Shown piece by piece: positions 45,138-56,200 of a stretch of 64,000 nucleotides of DNA. Location of the stretch: NCBI GenBank assembly GCA_964353185.1, contig CAYGUV010000008.1, positions 37,590 through 101,589 on the forward strand, read 5' to 3'. The translations under genes were made by a program, and so were the position numbers. Below the pieces are notes generated by a model that was not told the DNA's origin, searched no databases, and worked only from the letters and a program-made list of their open reading frames with translations. Each line of letters begins with the position of its first letter. Position 1 is the first letter of the stretch. Source of the DNA: GCA-2708415 sp964353185 (lineage in GTDB: Bacteria; Pseudomonadota; Alphaproteobacteria; Micavibrionales; Micavibrionaceae).

Positions 45138-46442
45138 TTGTATACACATGAACCCATAATTGACACGGCGCTTGTCGTGCATCCTATTTTTACAAACATC
45201 TCAACGTTAGAGCGTGGAGATGCGGCGCAGGCTATGGAAGAGGCAATAGGGTTGGTGGCCGCGATTAATATGCCTGTTTTACATTCAATGAATGTAAATA
45301 TTGGGCGTATGAATCCTGGGCGTTTATTTGGTAAAGGAACATTAGAAAACATAGCCAAGGCCGTTGAAGAACATGAGCCTGATGTCGTGATGGTTAATCA
45401 CATGTTGTCACCCGTTCAACAACGTAACCTTGAAAAAGAATTAAAGGTAAAGGTTATTGACCGAACAGGCCTTATCCTTGAAATTTTTGGGCAAAGGGCA
45501 CAGACAAAAGAAGGGACTATTCAGGTCGAATTGGCACAGTTAGATTATCAGCGCTCACGCCTTGTTAAATCTTGGTCACATTTGGAACGTCAACGCGGTG
45601 GGCAAAGCTTTGTCGGTGGCCCCGGTGAAAGCCAATTAGAACTTGATAAGCGTATGATTGATGAGCGTATCATTAGTCTAAAAAAGCAACTTATTAAAGT
45701 GCGTAAAACGCGCGACCTTGGCCGTAAAGCGCGCGAGCGTGTTCCTTTCCCCGTTGTTGCGTTGGTGGGATATACAAATGCCGGAAAATCAACATTATTT
45801 AATTTATTAACGGGGGCAGAGGTCTTTGCAAAAGACCTTCTTTTTGCAACGCTTGACCCGACGATGCGCCGTATTGAACTGCCATCTGGGCGGATTGTTA
45901 TTTTATCAGACACAGTTGGTTTTATTTCAGATTTGCCAACCCATTTGATTGAGGCCTTCCGTGCCACTTTAGACCAAACACAATACGCAGATGTAATTTT
46001 ACATGTACGTGATACCACCCAAAATGATTATGACCAGCATAAAGAAAAAGTCATCGAAATCATGCGGGACTTGGGCATCGAATATGAAAGCGATGAACGC
46101 GTTTTTGAGGTTTTAAATAAGATTGATGCGTGTGATATTGATAAACGTCAAGAGATTGAGCGTAAAGCAAAACGACAAGATAACATTTTCGCAGTTTCGG
46201 CACAAAATGGTGTTGGCATTGAAGACATGATGCAAACGATTGATAATTTCTTATCACGCAAGTTTCAGACCGTTAATTATAATGTTCCCCATCATGATGG
46301 GCGCGCAATTGCGTGGCTTTATCAACATGCGGAAGTGCTTGAAAATAAAGAAGGGGACGACACTGCCAATATTTTAGTGCATATTGATCCAGCAAACCGA
46401 GATAGATTTGAAGGATTATTCCCCTATGCCGCGACAAATTAA
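45138..46442 (+). CDS. hflX: Ribosome-associated GTPase HflX
   Basis: A 434-residue GTPase that splits stalled ribosomes under stress. The N-terminal HflX domain contains GRLFGKGTLENIA, a coiled-coil linker with RQRGGQSFVGGPGESQLE follows, and the G domain has VGYTNAGKSTLFN (G1), DTVGFISDLP (G3) and NKID (G4). The start is a TTG with no clear ribosome binding site, so it may rely on coupling to hfq. It overlaps the next gene by 17 bases. Confidence 0.95.
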   Translation: MYTHEPIIDTALVVHPIFTNISTLERGDAAQAMEEAIGLVAAINMPVLHSMNVNIGRMNPGRLFGKGTLENIAKAVEEHEPDVVMVNHMLSPVQQRNLEKELKVKVIDRTGLILEIFGQRAQTKEGTIQVELAQLDYQRSRLVKSWSHLERQRGGQSFVGGPGESQLELDKRMIDERIISLKKQLIKVRKTRDLGRKARERVPFPVVALVGYTNAGKSTLFNLLTGAEVFAKDLLFATLDPTMRRIELPSGRIVILSDTVGFISDLPTHLIEAFRATLDQTQYADVILHVRDTTQNDYDQHKEKVIEIMRDLGIEYESDERVFEVLNKIDACDIDKRQEIERKAKRQDNIFAVSAQNGVGIEDMMQTIDNFLSRKFQTVNYNVPHHDGRAIAWLYQHAEVLENKEGDDTANILVHIDPANRDRFEGLFPYAATN

Positions 46443-47250
46443 TCCAGAAAAAGTAGCCGATATTATTGCAGAAGTTTCTGTTAAAATAATTGAGCCCCGA
46501 TTTCAAACTTTAAAAGATCACGAAATTGATACAAAATCGGGTCCTACGGATTTGGTGACAATTGCCGATACGCAGGCAGAAGAAGAACTGACAAAGATAT
46601 TTAAAGATATTCTTCCTGGATCCTTCGTTGTCGGGGAAGAAGCGGTTTCCCGTGAAGAGGTCGATATGGATGCCCTTAGAACGGAAGAAGGATTTGTCTG
46701 GGTGATTGACCCTGTTGATGGCACACATAATTTTGCACATGGAAAATCAAAATTTGGGACAATTATTGCGCTTGTCCATTCTGGTGAAGTTGTTCAGTCT
46801 TGGATTTATGATATCCCAAATAAACGTATGGCAATTGCGGAGCAAGGTAGCGGTGTTCAAATTGATGGTGTTAAGCGACTTTATCCTAAGATGGAAAAAG
46901 AATTAAAAGACACACCAGGATTTATCAGCCGTAAATTTTTGCCTGAAAAAATGCAGATTGAATTAAAACCTGTCTTAGATGAATATTTCGCCAATGTAGA
47001 AACATATTTATGTTGCGCACACGAGTATCTAGATATCCTAGAAGGTGAGCGTTATTATTCGATGTATTCCCGCATACGCCCGTGGGATCATTTAGCCGGA
47101 GCCATGATGTTAGAAGAGGCGGGTGGTTATGTCAGGAAATGGGATAATAGCCTCTATCGCCCTGGGGATACGCGTGGCGGTGTCATAAACGCCCCATCTG
47201 AACAAATATGGCATGAAATTTATGGTCATTTGTTACGCAAATATAATTAA
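46426..47250 (+). CDS. Inositol monophosphatase-family protein
   Basis: A 274-residue enzyme starting at 46426, with AAGGA ten bases upstream inside hflX. The metal-binding motifs are VVGEEAVS, WVIDPVDGTHNF and PWDHLAGAMMLEEAGG. In alphaproteobacteria such proteins act as myo-inositol monophosphatase, as histidinol-phosphatase (HisN) or as a CysQ-like nucleotidase. No neighbouring histidine or cysteine genes help to choose. It ends 3 bases before the convergent mazG. Confidence 0.88.
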   Translation: MPRQINPEKVADIIAEVSVKIIEPRFQTLKDHEIDTKSGPTDLVTIADTQAEEELTKIFKDILPGSFVVGEEAVSREEVDMDALRTEEGFVWVIDPVDGTHNFAHGKSKFGTIIALVHSGEVVQSWIYDIPNKRMAIAEQGSGVQIDGVKRLYPKMEKELKDTPGFISRKFLPEKMQIELKPVLDEYFANVETYLCCAHEYLDILEGERYYSMYSRIRPWDHLAGAMMLEEAGGYVRKWDNSLYRPGDTRGGVINAPSEQIWHEIYGHLLRKYN

Positions 47251-47252
47251 CG

Positions 47253-48014
47253 TTATTTTTGATTATTCCAACTCTCAATCATTTTATCTAAAGATAGATC
47301 ATTAAAATTTATGTTTGATTCTTTTGAATCTCGCTCCATTCCCTGAAAACGGTTTATAAATTTTTTGTTGGCTTTTCTTAAGGCTTCTTCGGCGTGGATG
47401 CCTTCCATACGGGCATAATTTGTGAGGGCGAATAAAAGGTCACCAAATTCTTCTTCTTTATCTTCAGAAGTTTTTGCGTCTTTAAATTCTTGAATTTCTT
47501 CTGCTATCTTCTCAAATGCTTGGTTTGATGATGGCCATTGGAACCCTGTTTTTGCTGCTTTTTTTTGAATTTTTTGTGCACGAAGCAGGGCGGGCAAGCC
47601 TTTTGTTAGCGTATCTAATGCACCAGCTGAGCCTGTCTCTTTTTTCTTTTGTGCTTCCCAGATAATATCAACAGCATCGGCGTTTTCTGCATGGGCGTTG
47701 CCAAAAACATGGGGGTGGCGTGAAACCATTTTGTCGCTTACATGCTCTGCTACGTCATCAAAGGTAAAGTGGCCTTCTTCAGATGCCATTTGCGTATGAT
47801 AGATAACTTGCAGGAGTAAATCCCCCAGCTCGTCTTTAAAGGCATCAAAATCGTTGGCTTCAATTGCATCAGCAACTTCATAAGCTTCTTCGATGGTGTA
47901 GGGCATGATTGATTTATAGTTTTGTTCAATATCCCATGGGCATCCTGTCTTAGGGTCGCGCAGGTCTTTCATAATTGATTTTAAAGTTTCAATAGGGGAT
48001 GTTTTTATATTCAT
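47253..48014 (-). CDS. mazG: Nucleoside triphosphate pyrophosphohydrolase MazG
   Basis: A 253-residue housecleaning enzyme that hydrolyses noncanonical or excess NTPs. It has two tandem MazG domains: CPWDIEQNYKSIMPYTIEEAYEV with ELGDLLLQVIYH in the first, and AEEIQEFKDAK with EEFGDLLFALTNYAR in the second. Length and domain order equal the E. coli enzyme. It is a single gene divergent from nothing and convergent with the inositol-phosphatase gene. Confidence 0.95.
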   Translation of the reverse strand: MNIKTSPIETLKSIMKDLRDPKTGCPWDIEQNYKSIMPYTIEEAYEVADAIEANDFDAFKDELGDLLLQVIYHTQMASEEGHFTFDDVAEHVSDKMVSRHPHVFGNAHAENADAVDIIWEAQKKKETGSAGALDTLTKGLPALLRAQKIQKKAAKTGFQWPSSNQAFEKIAEEIQEFKDAKTSEDKEEEFGDLLFALTNYARMEGIHAEEALRKANKKFINRFQGMERDSKESNINFNDLSLDKMIESWNNQK

Positions 48015-48075
48015 ATTAATAAACCTAATCTATTTATCGAATATTGGCGATATAGAAAAATATTTGTACAGCTAT

Positions 48076-48107
48076 AAAAAAACCGCTTAAGAAAAGCGGC
48101 TTTTTTG
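48076..48107 (-). terminator. Rho-independent terminator after tpsB
   Basis: CCGCTT (48083-48088) and AAGCGG (48094-48099) form the stem, flanked by a run of A on the left and T on the right, so it can act in both directions. On the minus strand it follows the end of the TpsB gene by 20 bases. Confidence 0.85.
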
Positions 48108-48127
48108 TAAATAGTTTCTATCTATCT

Positions 48128-49840
48128 TTAAAATTGTTTATTTAAACTAAAGAAGAATTGAGGATCTCTACTTCCGCGTGTTGATATATCACGGTTCAAA
48201 GGCTGTGCCGCAATAACTTCGCCAGAGATATCCATAGGAAGATCAAAACGCGCTCCAATACCTGTAGAACTCAAAGAATTACGCTTGGCATTACTATTTG
48301 TCGCATCTTCATTCCAAACTGTCCCAGAATCTAAGAAGGTATAAAGCTGAAGATTACGAGAAGGGTTATTCCATTGAACTTCAACTTTGCCAGCTATACC
48401 ACTATCACCAGTAGTTTCGGAAGGGTCGTATCCTCGAACCGTTGAAATGCCGCCTAGTCCAAATTCTTCAGAACTTAATAAAGCATCGTTCGAATACTGG
48501 CCGCGACCTGCTAAAAGTACATTGAAGCTTGGCGTTACACGTTGAAGGCGTTGAACACGTAAATTATATTTAGTGAATTGTGGGTCCCCTAAAGAACGCG
48601 TTAAGTTTGCATCGCCTTTATCGCTAGCACCAATAATGTCTAGGCCACGTGACGCTTCAATATCAAATGTATTAACAGCTGTCCCTAAAAAACGCTCCAG
48701 AAAGTCAACTTTAATACCGGCGCGTGCGGCGCGGATACGATCTTTAATTGTGGTTTGTACATTATTCTTACTGTCGACATTACGCCAATCTAAAGAAAGA
48801 CGCCCAAAAATATTTGTATCACGGGAGCGTATAATAGGATGCTCAGCAGTGATTGCTAATGATTTGGATAGCCCTTCAACTTCGAACTGACTTAATGTGA
48901 AGCCAGGATCTGTATCGGTAATGCTACCCGCTAGAATTAATGTTGTTCCATAAGGGCCAATAGGTTGTTCATAGGATAGGGCGCCAAAGGCCAGTTCAAT
49001 CCCTGCATCTGGTGCAAGAACAGCTTGGGCTGTAATTCGTTCATTAAAACCAAGTAGAGAGTTTGCAGACGCTACACCATTAAATTGGAGTGGACCAAGA
49101 AAGCGACTACCGTAATTATCAGCGCCAACAAGTGCTTCAAAAGGATCTCTTTCAACAATTATTAACATATCCGCCGCGCCAGGGGTTGTTTGTGACGGGC
49201 TAATGATTGTTCTTGCGGTTACACCAGGAAGATCATTGATTAATAGAAGCTGGCGCTCCATTTCGGCGATGTTTAATGCGCCGCCTTTGCTTATTTTTAG
49301 CGCGTAAGATTCAATTAAATCCAACTCACGGCTAGATTCTGCGTCCCCTTGTAACGAGATATTGTTGATATATCCCTCAACTACTTGGATTTTTGCAGTA
49401 CCGCCATCAATAGTTTGAGGGGGAACAACGGCCTGAGTTAAGATATAACCGTCATTACGATATTTTAAAGTAATTCTATTAGCGATCGCATATAAATCAG
49501 CAAGTGATATCTCAGTGCCAATCATATCATTATAAACAGAAGCAAGCTCTTGTTCATCATATTCATTAGCGTTAGTGATAATAACGTTATTGAGATCGAA
49601 CCTAATATTTTCTGCTCCATCAGGCGCATTTAAAACAGCCATACTTTGCACGCGGATTTGAGGTCCCCCTGCCGCCGATAAATCTCTTTCAGTGAATCTT
49701 TCACTTGCACGTGCTGGATCAGCAACCCCAGTTTGCTGCGCTATTTGAGCGTTAGCAAAACCAGTGAATGAGAATGTTGCCGCGACAAATAAAGCCGCCA
49801 CAATGTGTTTTTGAATTTTAATAGATGATAAAATAGCCAT
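48128..49840 (-). CDS. Two-partner secretion transporter TpsB (FhaC/ShlB family)
   Basis: Outer-membrane channel for the large exoprotein encoded opposite. The ATG at 49840 gives 570 residues with a signal peptide (cleavage near ANA-QI). It has a linker, a POTRA_2 domain (RNDGYILTQAVVPPQTI through KIQVVEGYI), a second POTRA-like region and a 16-strand-type barrel with the conserved STVRGYDPSE motif, ending in phenylalanine. It lies on the minus strand while the exoprotein gene diverges, whereas tpsB and tpsA are more often in one operon. No other TpsA candidate is in view. Confidence 0.93.
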   Translation of the reverse strand: MAILSSIKIQKHIVAALFVAATFSFTGFANAQIAQQTGVADPARASERFTERDLSAAGGPQIRVQSMAVLNAPDGAENIRFDLNNVIITNANEYDEQELASVYNDMIGTEISLADLYAIANRITLKYRNDGYILTQAVVPPQTIDGGTAKIQVVEGYINNISLQGDAESSRELDLIESYALKISKGGALNIAEMERQLLLINDLPGVTARTIISPSQTTPGAADMLIIVERDPFEALVGADNYGSRFLGPLQFNGVASANSLLGFNERITAQAVLAPDAGIELAFGALSYEQPIGPYGTTLILAGSITDTDPGFTLSQFEVEGLSKSLAITAEHPIIRSRDTNIFGRLSLDWRNVDSKNNVQTTIKDRIRAARAGIKVDFLERFLGTAVNTFDIEASRGLDIIGASDKGDANLTRSLGDPQFTKYNLRVQRLQRVTPSFNVLLAGRGQYSNDALLSSEEFGLGGISTVRGYDPSETTGDSGIAGKVEVQWNNPSRNLQLYTFLDSGTVWNEDATNSNAKRNSLSSTGIGARFDLPMDISGEVIAAQPLNRDISTRGSRDPQFFFSLNKQF

Positions 49841-50224
49841 GATAAGCCCCAATCAATGTTTATATTATTTATGGTATTTAGCGAAGATTTACATAGAAGA
49901 CAATAGGGAAATAAGACATTTCCTTGTGATTTGCCACTCATATTACTGGAAACCACATATTTTACAAGTTAACAGGCTCTGTAAACCCCTTCTGTTGGTA
50001 ATATATTGAAAAAACGTAATAATATTATAAAAAAGAGTAATATAGTTGCTTTTTACCAAATAGTTAAAAAAGAGTTAATTTTTATTTGATTTACGTAAAC
50101 GATTATGTCATGACTATTTCATTCCAAATGTACAATTTTGTCAAGTCACTTTATTGTGGGTTTTGACCATATAATTAAAAATTTTTAAATTTGTGTTTTA
50201 CAACACACAAAACTGGAGAAAATC
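49841..50224. promoter_or_regulatory. Divergent promoter region between tpsB and tpsA
   Basis: A 384-bp, very AT-rich gap with no gene. On the plus strand TATAAT at 50170-50175 is a perfect -10 hexamer, but no good -35 sits 16-18 bases before it. The leader has a 7-bp hairpin (TTTGTGT 50190-50196 with ACACAAA 50205-50211) just before the Shine-Dalgarno GGAG (50215-50218) of tpsA. Shared control of the two divergent genes is likely. Confidence 0.5.
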
Positions 50225-53200
50225 ATGTCGAAGCAGTCAAACCAAATTAACGTACCAAGTTTAATGAACAGAGCTGGTAAAAAGCTATTAGCAACAACTG
50301 CCATGACGGCATTGGGCCTTTTTGGTTTATCAAATGGTGCGCATGCAGCGGATGATTGGACTGATCACACGCTCAAAGCAGGAAGTAGTGGTTCTATATC
50401 CATTGATACCTCAATTGCCAATGAAACAAACATTACACAAATTGGTTCACGTGTAAAAGTTCAAGGAGATGCGGATATTAAAGCTGGTTGGACAGTTAAT
50501 GTCGCGCAAGAATCAAAGAGCGCGCAATATATTATTTATGATGTTGAGGATGGTAAATCTATTATCGATGGAAATTTAAACGCAAATGGAGAAATTTTTA
50601 TCTTTGACCGAGATGGGGTTATTTTTGGTGAAAATTCTCAAGTTGATGTGAGCGCAATTATTGCATCAAGCGGAACATTAATGTCTACAGATGCACAGTT
50701 GGATGCTGGGAAAGTAATTATTGATTTACCAGATGATGCTGGGCCTGTTAAAAGTTTTGGAACTATTACAGTTGGTAATCCAGGAGAAGTTGGCGGCTTA
50801 GCAGGCTTTGTTGCGCCAAATGTGGTAAATAATGGTATAATCAATGCAACAATGAGCAGTGTTACAATGGCAGCAGGTGAAACTGTTACGCTTGATTTAT
50901 ATGGTGACGGTCTTGTTGAAATCGCCGTAGATGGTGAATTGGAAGATGGTCTAATTAAAAATACAGGTACTATTAATGCAAACGGTGGTAAAGTTGTTCT
51001 TTCCGCTGCTATTGCAAAAGATGCAGTAGAAAATGTTATTAACACTACAGGTATGATTAACGCTAGTTCTGCCACAGTTAAAGGTGGAAAAATTATTCTA
51101 GATGGCGGAAGCCGCGGACAAGTTCGTGTTAATGGCGACGTGCGTGCCAATGGTAATAATGGGCAAGACGCCGGATCAATTGAAATTGCGGGTGAAAATG
51201 TTGTTATCACAGATGATGGCGATGTTCGCGCGCGTTCAGTTTTTGGTGGAACGGCAAATGCAGGTGAAATAACTTTAGCCGCTGATTCAAATTTAACAAT
51301 CAAAGGTGAAGTAAGCGCTTATGGTATTGATGATACTGGTCATGTTTATATCAGAAGAACGGAAATTGGTTCTATTGGTGTTGGAACAGGCGATGGTGAT
51401 TTCTTAGTATCTCAGGATGAAGTTAATAATATAACAGCGGGCGCTTTAACAATTGGTGGTGATAACACAACGATAGTTAACGTTGAAGACATTGATATGA
51501 CAGCCTTCAAGGATACTTACTTGCACGCTCTTGCCTCATCTAGTGTGAATTTCTTTGGTTTTAACAGCTTTGACAACCTAACTGCGGTTGCAAGCGATAT
51601 CACTTTAAATAGTGGATCGACTGTTGATGCATTAGCAAGCATCTACTTTGATGCGCCGATTGTTAACCTAGATGGTAATTTAGAAGCGCCAAGCATTTCA
51701 GGAACTGCGACTACCGTTAATGTAAATAACGATGGCAACCCAATTGTTGGCAATGAAGAAATTCAAGATGGTGTTGATGTGGCTGGTGCGGATGCAACGG
51801 TAAATGTGGGTGAAGGAACTTACGCGCAAAGCACTCTTATTAATAAAGCTGTTAACGTAGTAGGCGCCGGAAGCAATAAAACATTTATAACCCCAGGTCC
51901 TTCTGCCAATGGTTTTACAATTGATGGTATAATTAATGGAAATGTACGCATTCGTAATATGGACATTACTGGTGCGTCAACAGGCATTCGCGTTAATGAT
52001 ACGGCAGATGTTAATTCAGTTTTAATTGGAGGAATGCGTATTGCAGACAGCGTTCTTAACGGTGTAGGCGTATACGGAGATAGCGTTGGTAAAACCTTTA
52101 TTCGTAATTCTAATTTTATAGGAAACGGTACACAAACTGGAAATGGCCGTGGACATGGCGACATTCTATTCTATTTATACGATGGTGATATCGAATTAGA
52201 TAATGTTGATATTCAAGGGGACACAGCATTCACAACTTACACAAGTACATCAGGATCTTTCGACGCAGCAACTGCCGACTATGGTATTCAAATCATTGGA
52301 TCTAACGAGAACGAATCAAGCTCCTTACCGCTTCGTCAATCAGGATCAATTGATTTTGACAATGTGACTGTATCTGGTAACTACCGTGCAGCACAAATTG
52401 GCATTCAAGAATATGATGGCGTCGGTCCTGTTAGCTTTAATGATGTAACATTAGGTGGACAGACAAATACAGGTACGGATAGTGCTGGTTGGGCTTCACT
52501 TTACCTAAGTAACTTAGGTGAGGGTGACATTAACTTAGGAAACACTACTTTTAATGGTGGTCCGAGTGATTATAACTATATCTGGAATATTACAGGTGGC
52601 GATGTTGATGCAACTGCAGCGACATTTACAGACTCAGCAGATAACTTTGAAATAGAAGACCGTGTTATTCATAAAATGGATTTCGCACCATTGGGCTTAG
52701 TAACATGGTTTGCGGATAATGTTTTCGTTACAGAAAATACAGCTGGTATTCAGCATGGTATTGATATCTCTGAAGCAGGGGACACAGTTAATATTGATGA
52801 CAGCACATATCAAGAAAACCTATTGATTGATAAATCAATTAAGCTTTCTGGTAATGGCACAACGATGGAATATGATGTTGATGAAGACGGGCCAGGGCGT
52901 GGTGGTAATGGAAATATTATTACTGTTACGGTAGCTGATGTTAATATCGACCCAATCACTTTTGATGGTTTAGGCGTTGCTGATTATGGCGTAAACGCAG
53001 ATGGAGCGGGGGCAGCTGGTTTAGTTGTTGATGGAAACACATTCAAAAACTTTAACGAAGCAGGTGTTTTTGTTGCACATAGCGGCTCATCTATCGGTTC
53101 AATCATTAACAATACTTTTGAAGGATCTTCAACACGTGGTGTTGAAACGGGTACGCTTGATGGTGATTATGAATTAAACATCACTGATAACACAATTGGT

Positions 53201-56200
53201 TCCGACGGTGATGAAGTTCTTAATGGTTTGATCTTTGGTCAAGTGCGTGATGCGACCATTAAAATTAAAGGCGGATCAATTGATAGTGCAGGACCAGGTA
53301 ACGTAAATGGCGATGGTATTCATTTCAAAAACGGCACTTATGACGGCGCGCGTGTAGAAATTGAAAACGTTGCAGTTAAGGCTGACGATGATGAAGCAAT
53401 TGACGTTCAGGGTGCGGTACGTGCTGGCTCAACTTTTATAATTAAAGACGGTGCATATATCGGCGGTAACAATGGTGTCGAATTCGATGCGATCGCTGGA
53501 AGTGTCAATATTAACGGCACAAGCGGCTCGCCTGTAGTTATAACAGGTCAAGGCGCTGATAAGCGCGGTATTAATATGTTAGGCGAACTGTCCGGCACGA
53601 TGTATATCGGTAATGCTGATATAGTTGGTGGCGATGATGGTATTGGTTCAAACGAAGATCAGAATAACACGGTAAATGGCGGTAACCTTTTCATTGCCAA
53701 TAGTAAAATTACCGGTGTTAACGGTGATGGCATAGAGCTTGGAAAAGTTTCAAACGGGTCAACTACTAACTTTGGCGGCAATGAAATTTCTGGTGGTGAT
53801 AATGGTATCCATTATACCGCTGGTGTTGATGCCTCAACGGTTAACATTGCATCAAATGATATCTCTGGTGGACAAAATGGCTTGATCATAAACGGGGACC
53901 TTTCAGCGTCTAGTTTGACCACATTTGGAAACACCTATAAAGGTACAGCAACAGGCAGTGGATTTGTCATTAATGACAATGTAATTTCTAGCAATATTAC
54001 TTCTACAAATGATTCAATCGAAGGCGCTCTTAATGGATTTCGGATTGGTAGTGAATTTTCTTCTAGTGCACTTGAAGTTACTAATGCAGAAATAATTGGC
54101 AACAATGGCGATGGTTTTATAATTGGAAGTGACGTTACAAGTAGTGCAATCTCTCTATTAAAAACTAGTATCATAGGGTCCGATAATGGTATTCAGATTG
54201 CTGGCAACCTTTCGTCATCCGCATTGGCAATTCTTGATAATGATAAAATTGAGGGTACTACAAACCGCGGCGTTAACATCGAAGGTAACATAACAGAATC
54301 AGCTATAGCTATTAGTGAGAATAGCGAAATAAATGGTGGAACAGACGGTGTTCGCTTTGGTGGGTTTGTTTACGGTGGTTCTGAAATCAATATTCATGAC
54401 AATATTATTTCAGCCAACAAAAATAGTAGCAATACTGGTGACGGTATTCACTTTGCCAAAGATATCTATACGGCCGACATTAATATTGGTGATGGTAATG
54501 GTTCAAGTTTCTATTCTTCACCATCAAATTATATCCGTGGTAAAGACGGTATTCATTTCGCAGGTGATTTGAATTCAGGTTCAAACTTAAATATTGATGG
54601 AAACCGTATTGGATATGGTAAAACTTCATCAGGATATGCATTTGCAGATCGTGTTTCTGATGATGGTATTCAAATTTTGGGCGATGTTCAAGGTGACGCA
54701 AATGTTCAAATTACTGACAACTATATCAATTCAAATGATGATGGTATAAGCATCGGCGATGTTGAAGATGATGCCCGTGTAATTATTGGCGGCGTTAATG
54801 ATGGAAACACAATTAACGCGGATGGTAATGGCGATGGTGTCCAATTCTTTGGTGATGTTGAAGATCATTCAACTGTAACAATCACTCACAATGAAATCCA
54901 AGCAGATAAGAATGCGGTTTTGTTTAGTGGTGATACAAGCAACCACAGCCACAAAGGCAACCCAGAAGAAATTCTTATTGCTTATAACAGCTTAGATGGA
55001 GATGAAAACGGTGTTTTATTTGAAGGCCGCGCAAGCAACAGCCTTCATGACATTGTTATCCGTGACAACTTGAAAATACGTGGCGGAAACGGAAATGGTA
55101 TCTCTCATGAAGGTGGTATTGATGATGCGGAACTATCCATTCAAAACAATGATGACGTTTCAGGATCAGATAATGGTATCAACGTAAAAGGTTTCTTATT
55201 CAACGATGCAAAAGTTGAAGTCTCCGGGAACACAGATGTAACCGCAAAATATGGTGACGGTATCCATATTGAAGATACAGGCTACACAAATGGATCTGAC
55301 GTCTCTGTAACTAACAACCATGTGCACTTTACTGGCGATGATGGTATTCAAGTTATTGGTGTTGATGGGGTTGATGTAAAAAACAACACTATTCATGATA
55401 CAGGTGAAAGAACAGATAACGGAGATGCAATCTCTGTTGTAAACAGTGACAAGGCCGATGTTATCGAAAACGAAATTAGTGGCGCAGGCCGCGACGGTAT
55501 CAATGTTTATAACAGTGATGAAGCTGATATTAATTATAATTATATTAATGCAAAAGGTGGAAACTATTACTTAGGTCAAGGTAATGCTGGTGCAAATCGT
55601 GATGGTATCCATGTTGAGAAAAGCGATTTTGTAGATATCATTGCAAACAATATTACCTCTGATCTTGGATATGGACGCTATGCTGTCAATCAATTGGGAG
55701 CAGGACGTCATGGTATCTTTGTTGATGGTGGTCAACATGCCGATATTAAATATAACGATGTTTTAGGCGATTCATTCTTATTCTGGAATGTTAATAGTGT
55801 TGGTAAAGATGGTATTCACGTTGAAGAAAATCGTGGTGTTGACATCAAGTTTAACGCTGTAGAACGCGCGGGCAATGACGGTATCTACGCTTACAGAAGT
55901 GCGTATGCTGATGTAATTGGTAATGATGTCAGCAGATCTGGCGGTGACGGTATTGATGTTGAAAGCTCTTTTGCAGCTGACATCAAGTTTAACGATGTTA
56001 CTAAATCAGAAGAAAACGGTATCGAAGTCCAAAACAGCGACTATGCAGATATCTTCTTTAATGAAGTAACACTTTCTGGTGAGAATGGTATCTACGTAAA
56101 TCCAAGCGATTTCGTTGAAATCGGCTTTAATAAAGTGTTCTTATCGGCTGATGATGGTATTGATGTTAACGGTGGTCACTTCATCAAAATCTACGGCAAC

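Noticed and set aside
50638..51303. Open frame of 221 codons antisense to tpsA
   Set aside because: Low-complexity S/T/P/I-rich translation that mirrors the repetitive TpsA coding strand; no ribosome binding site or family match.
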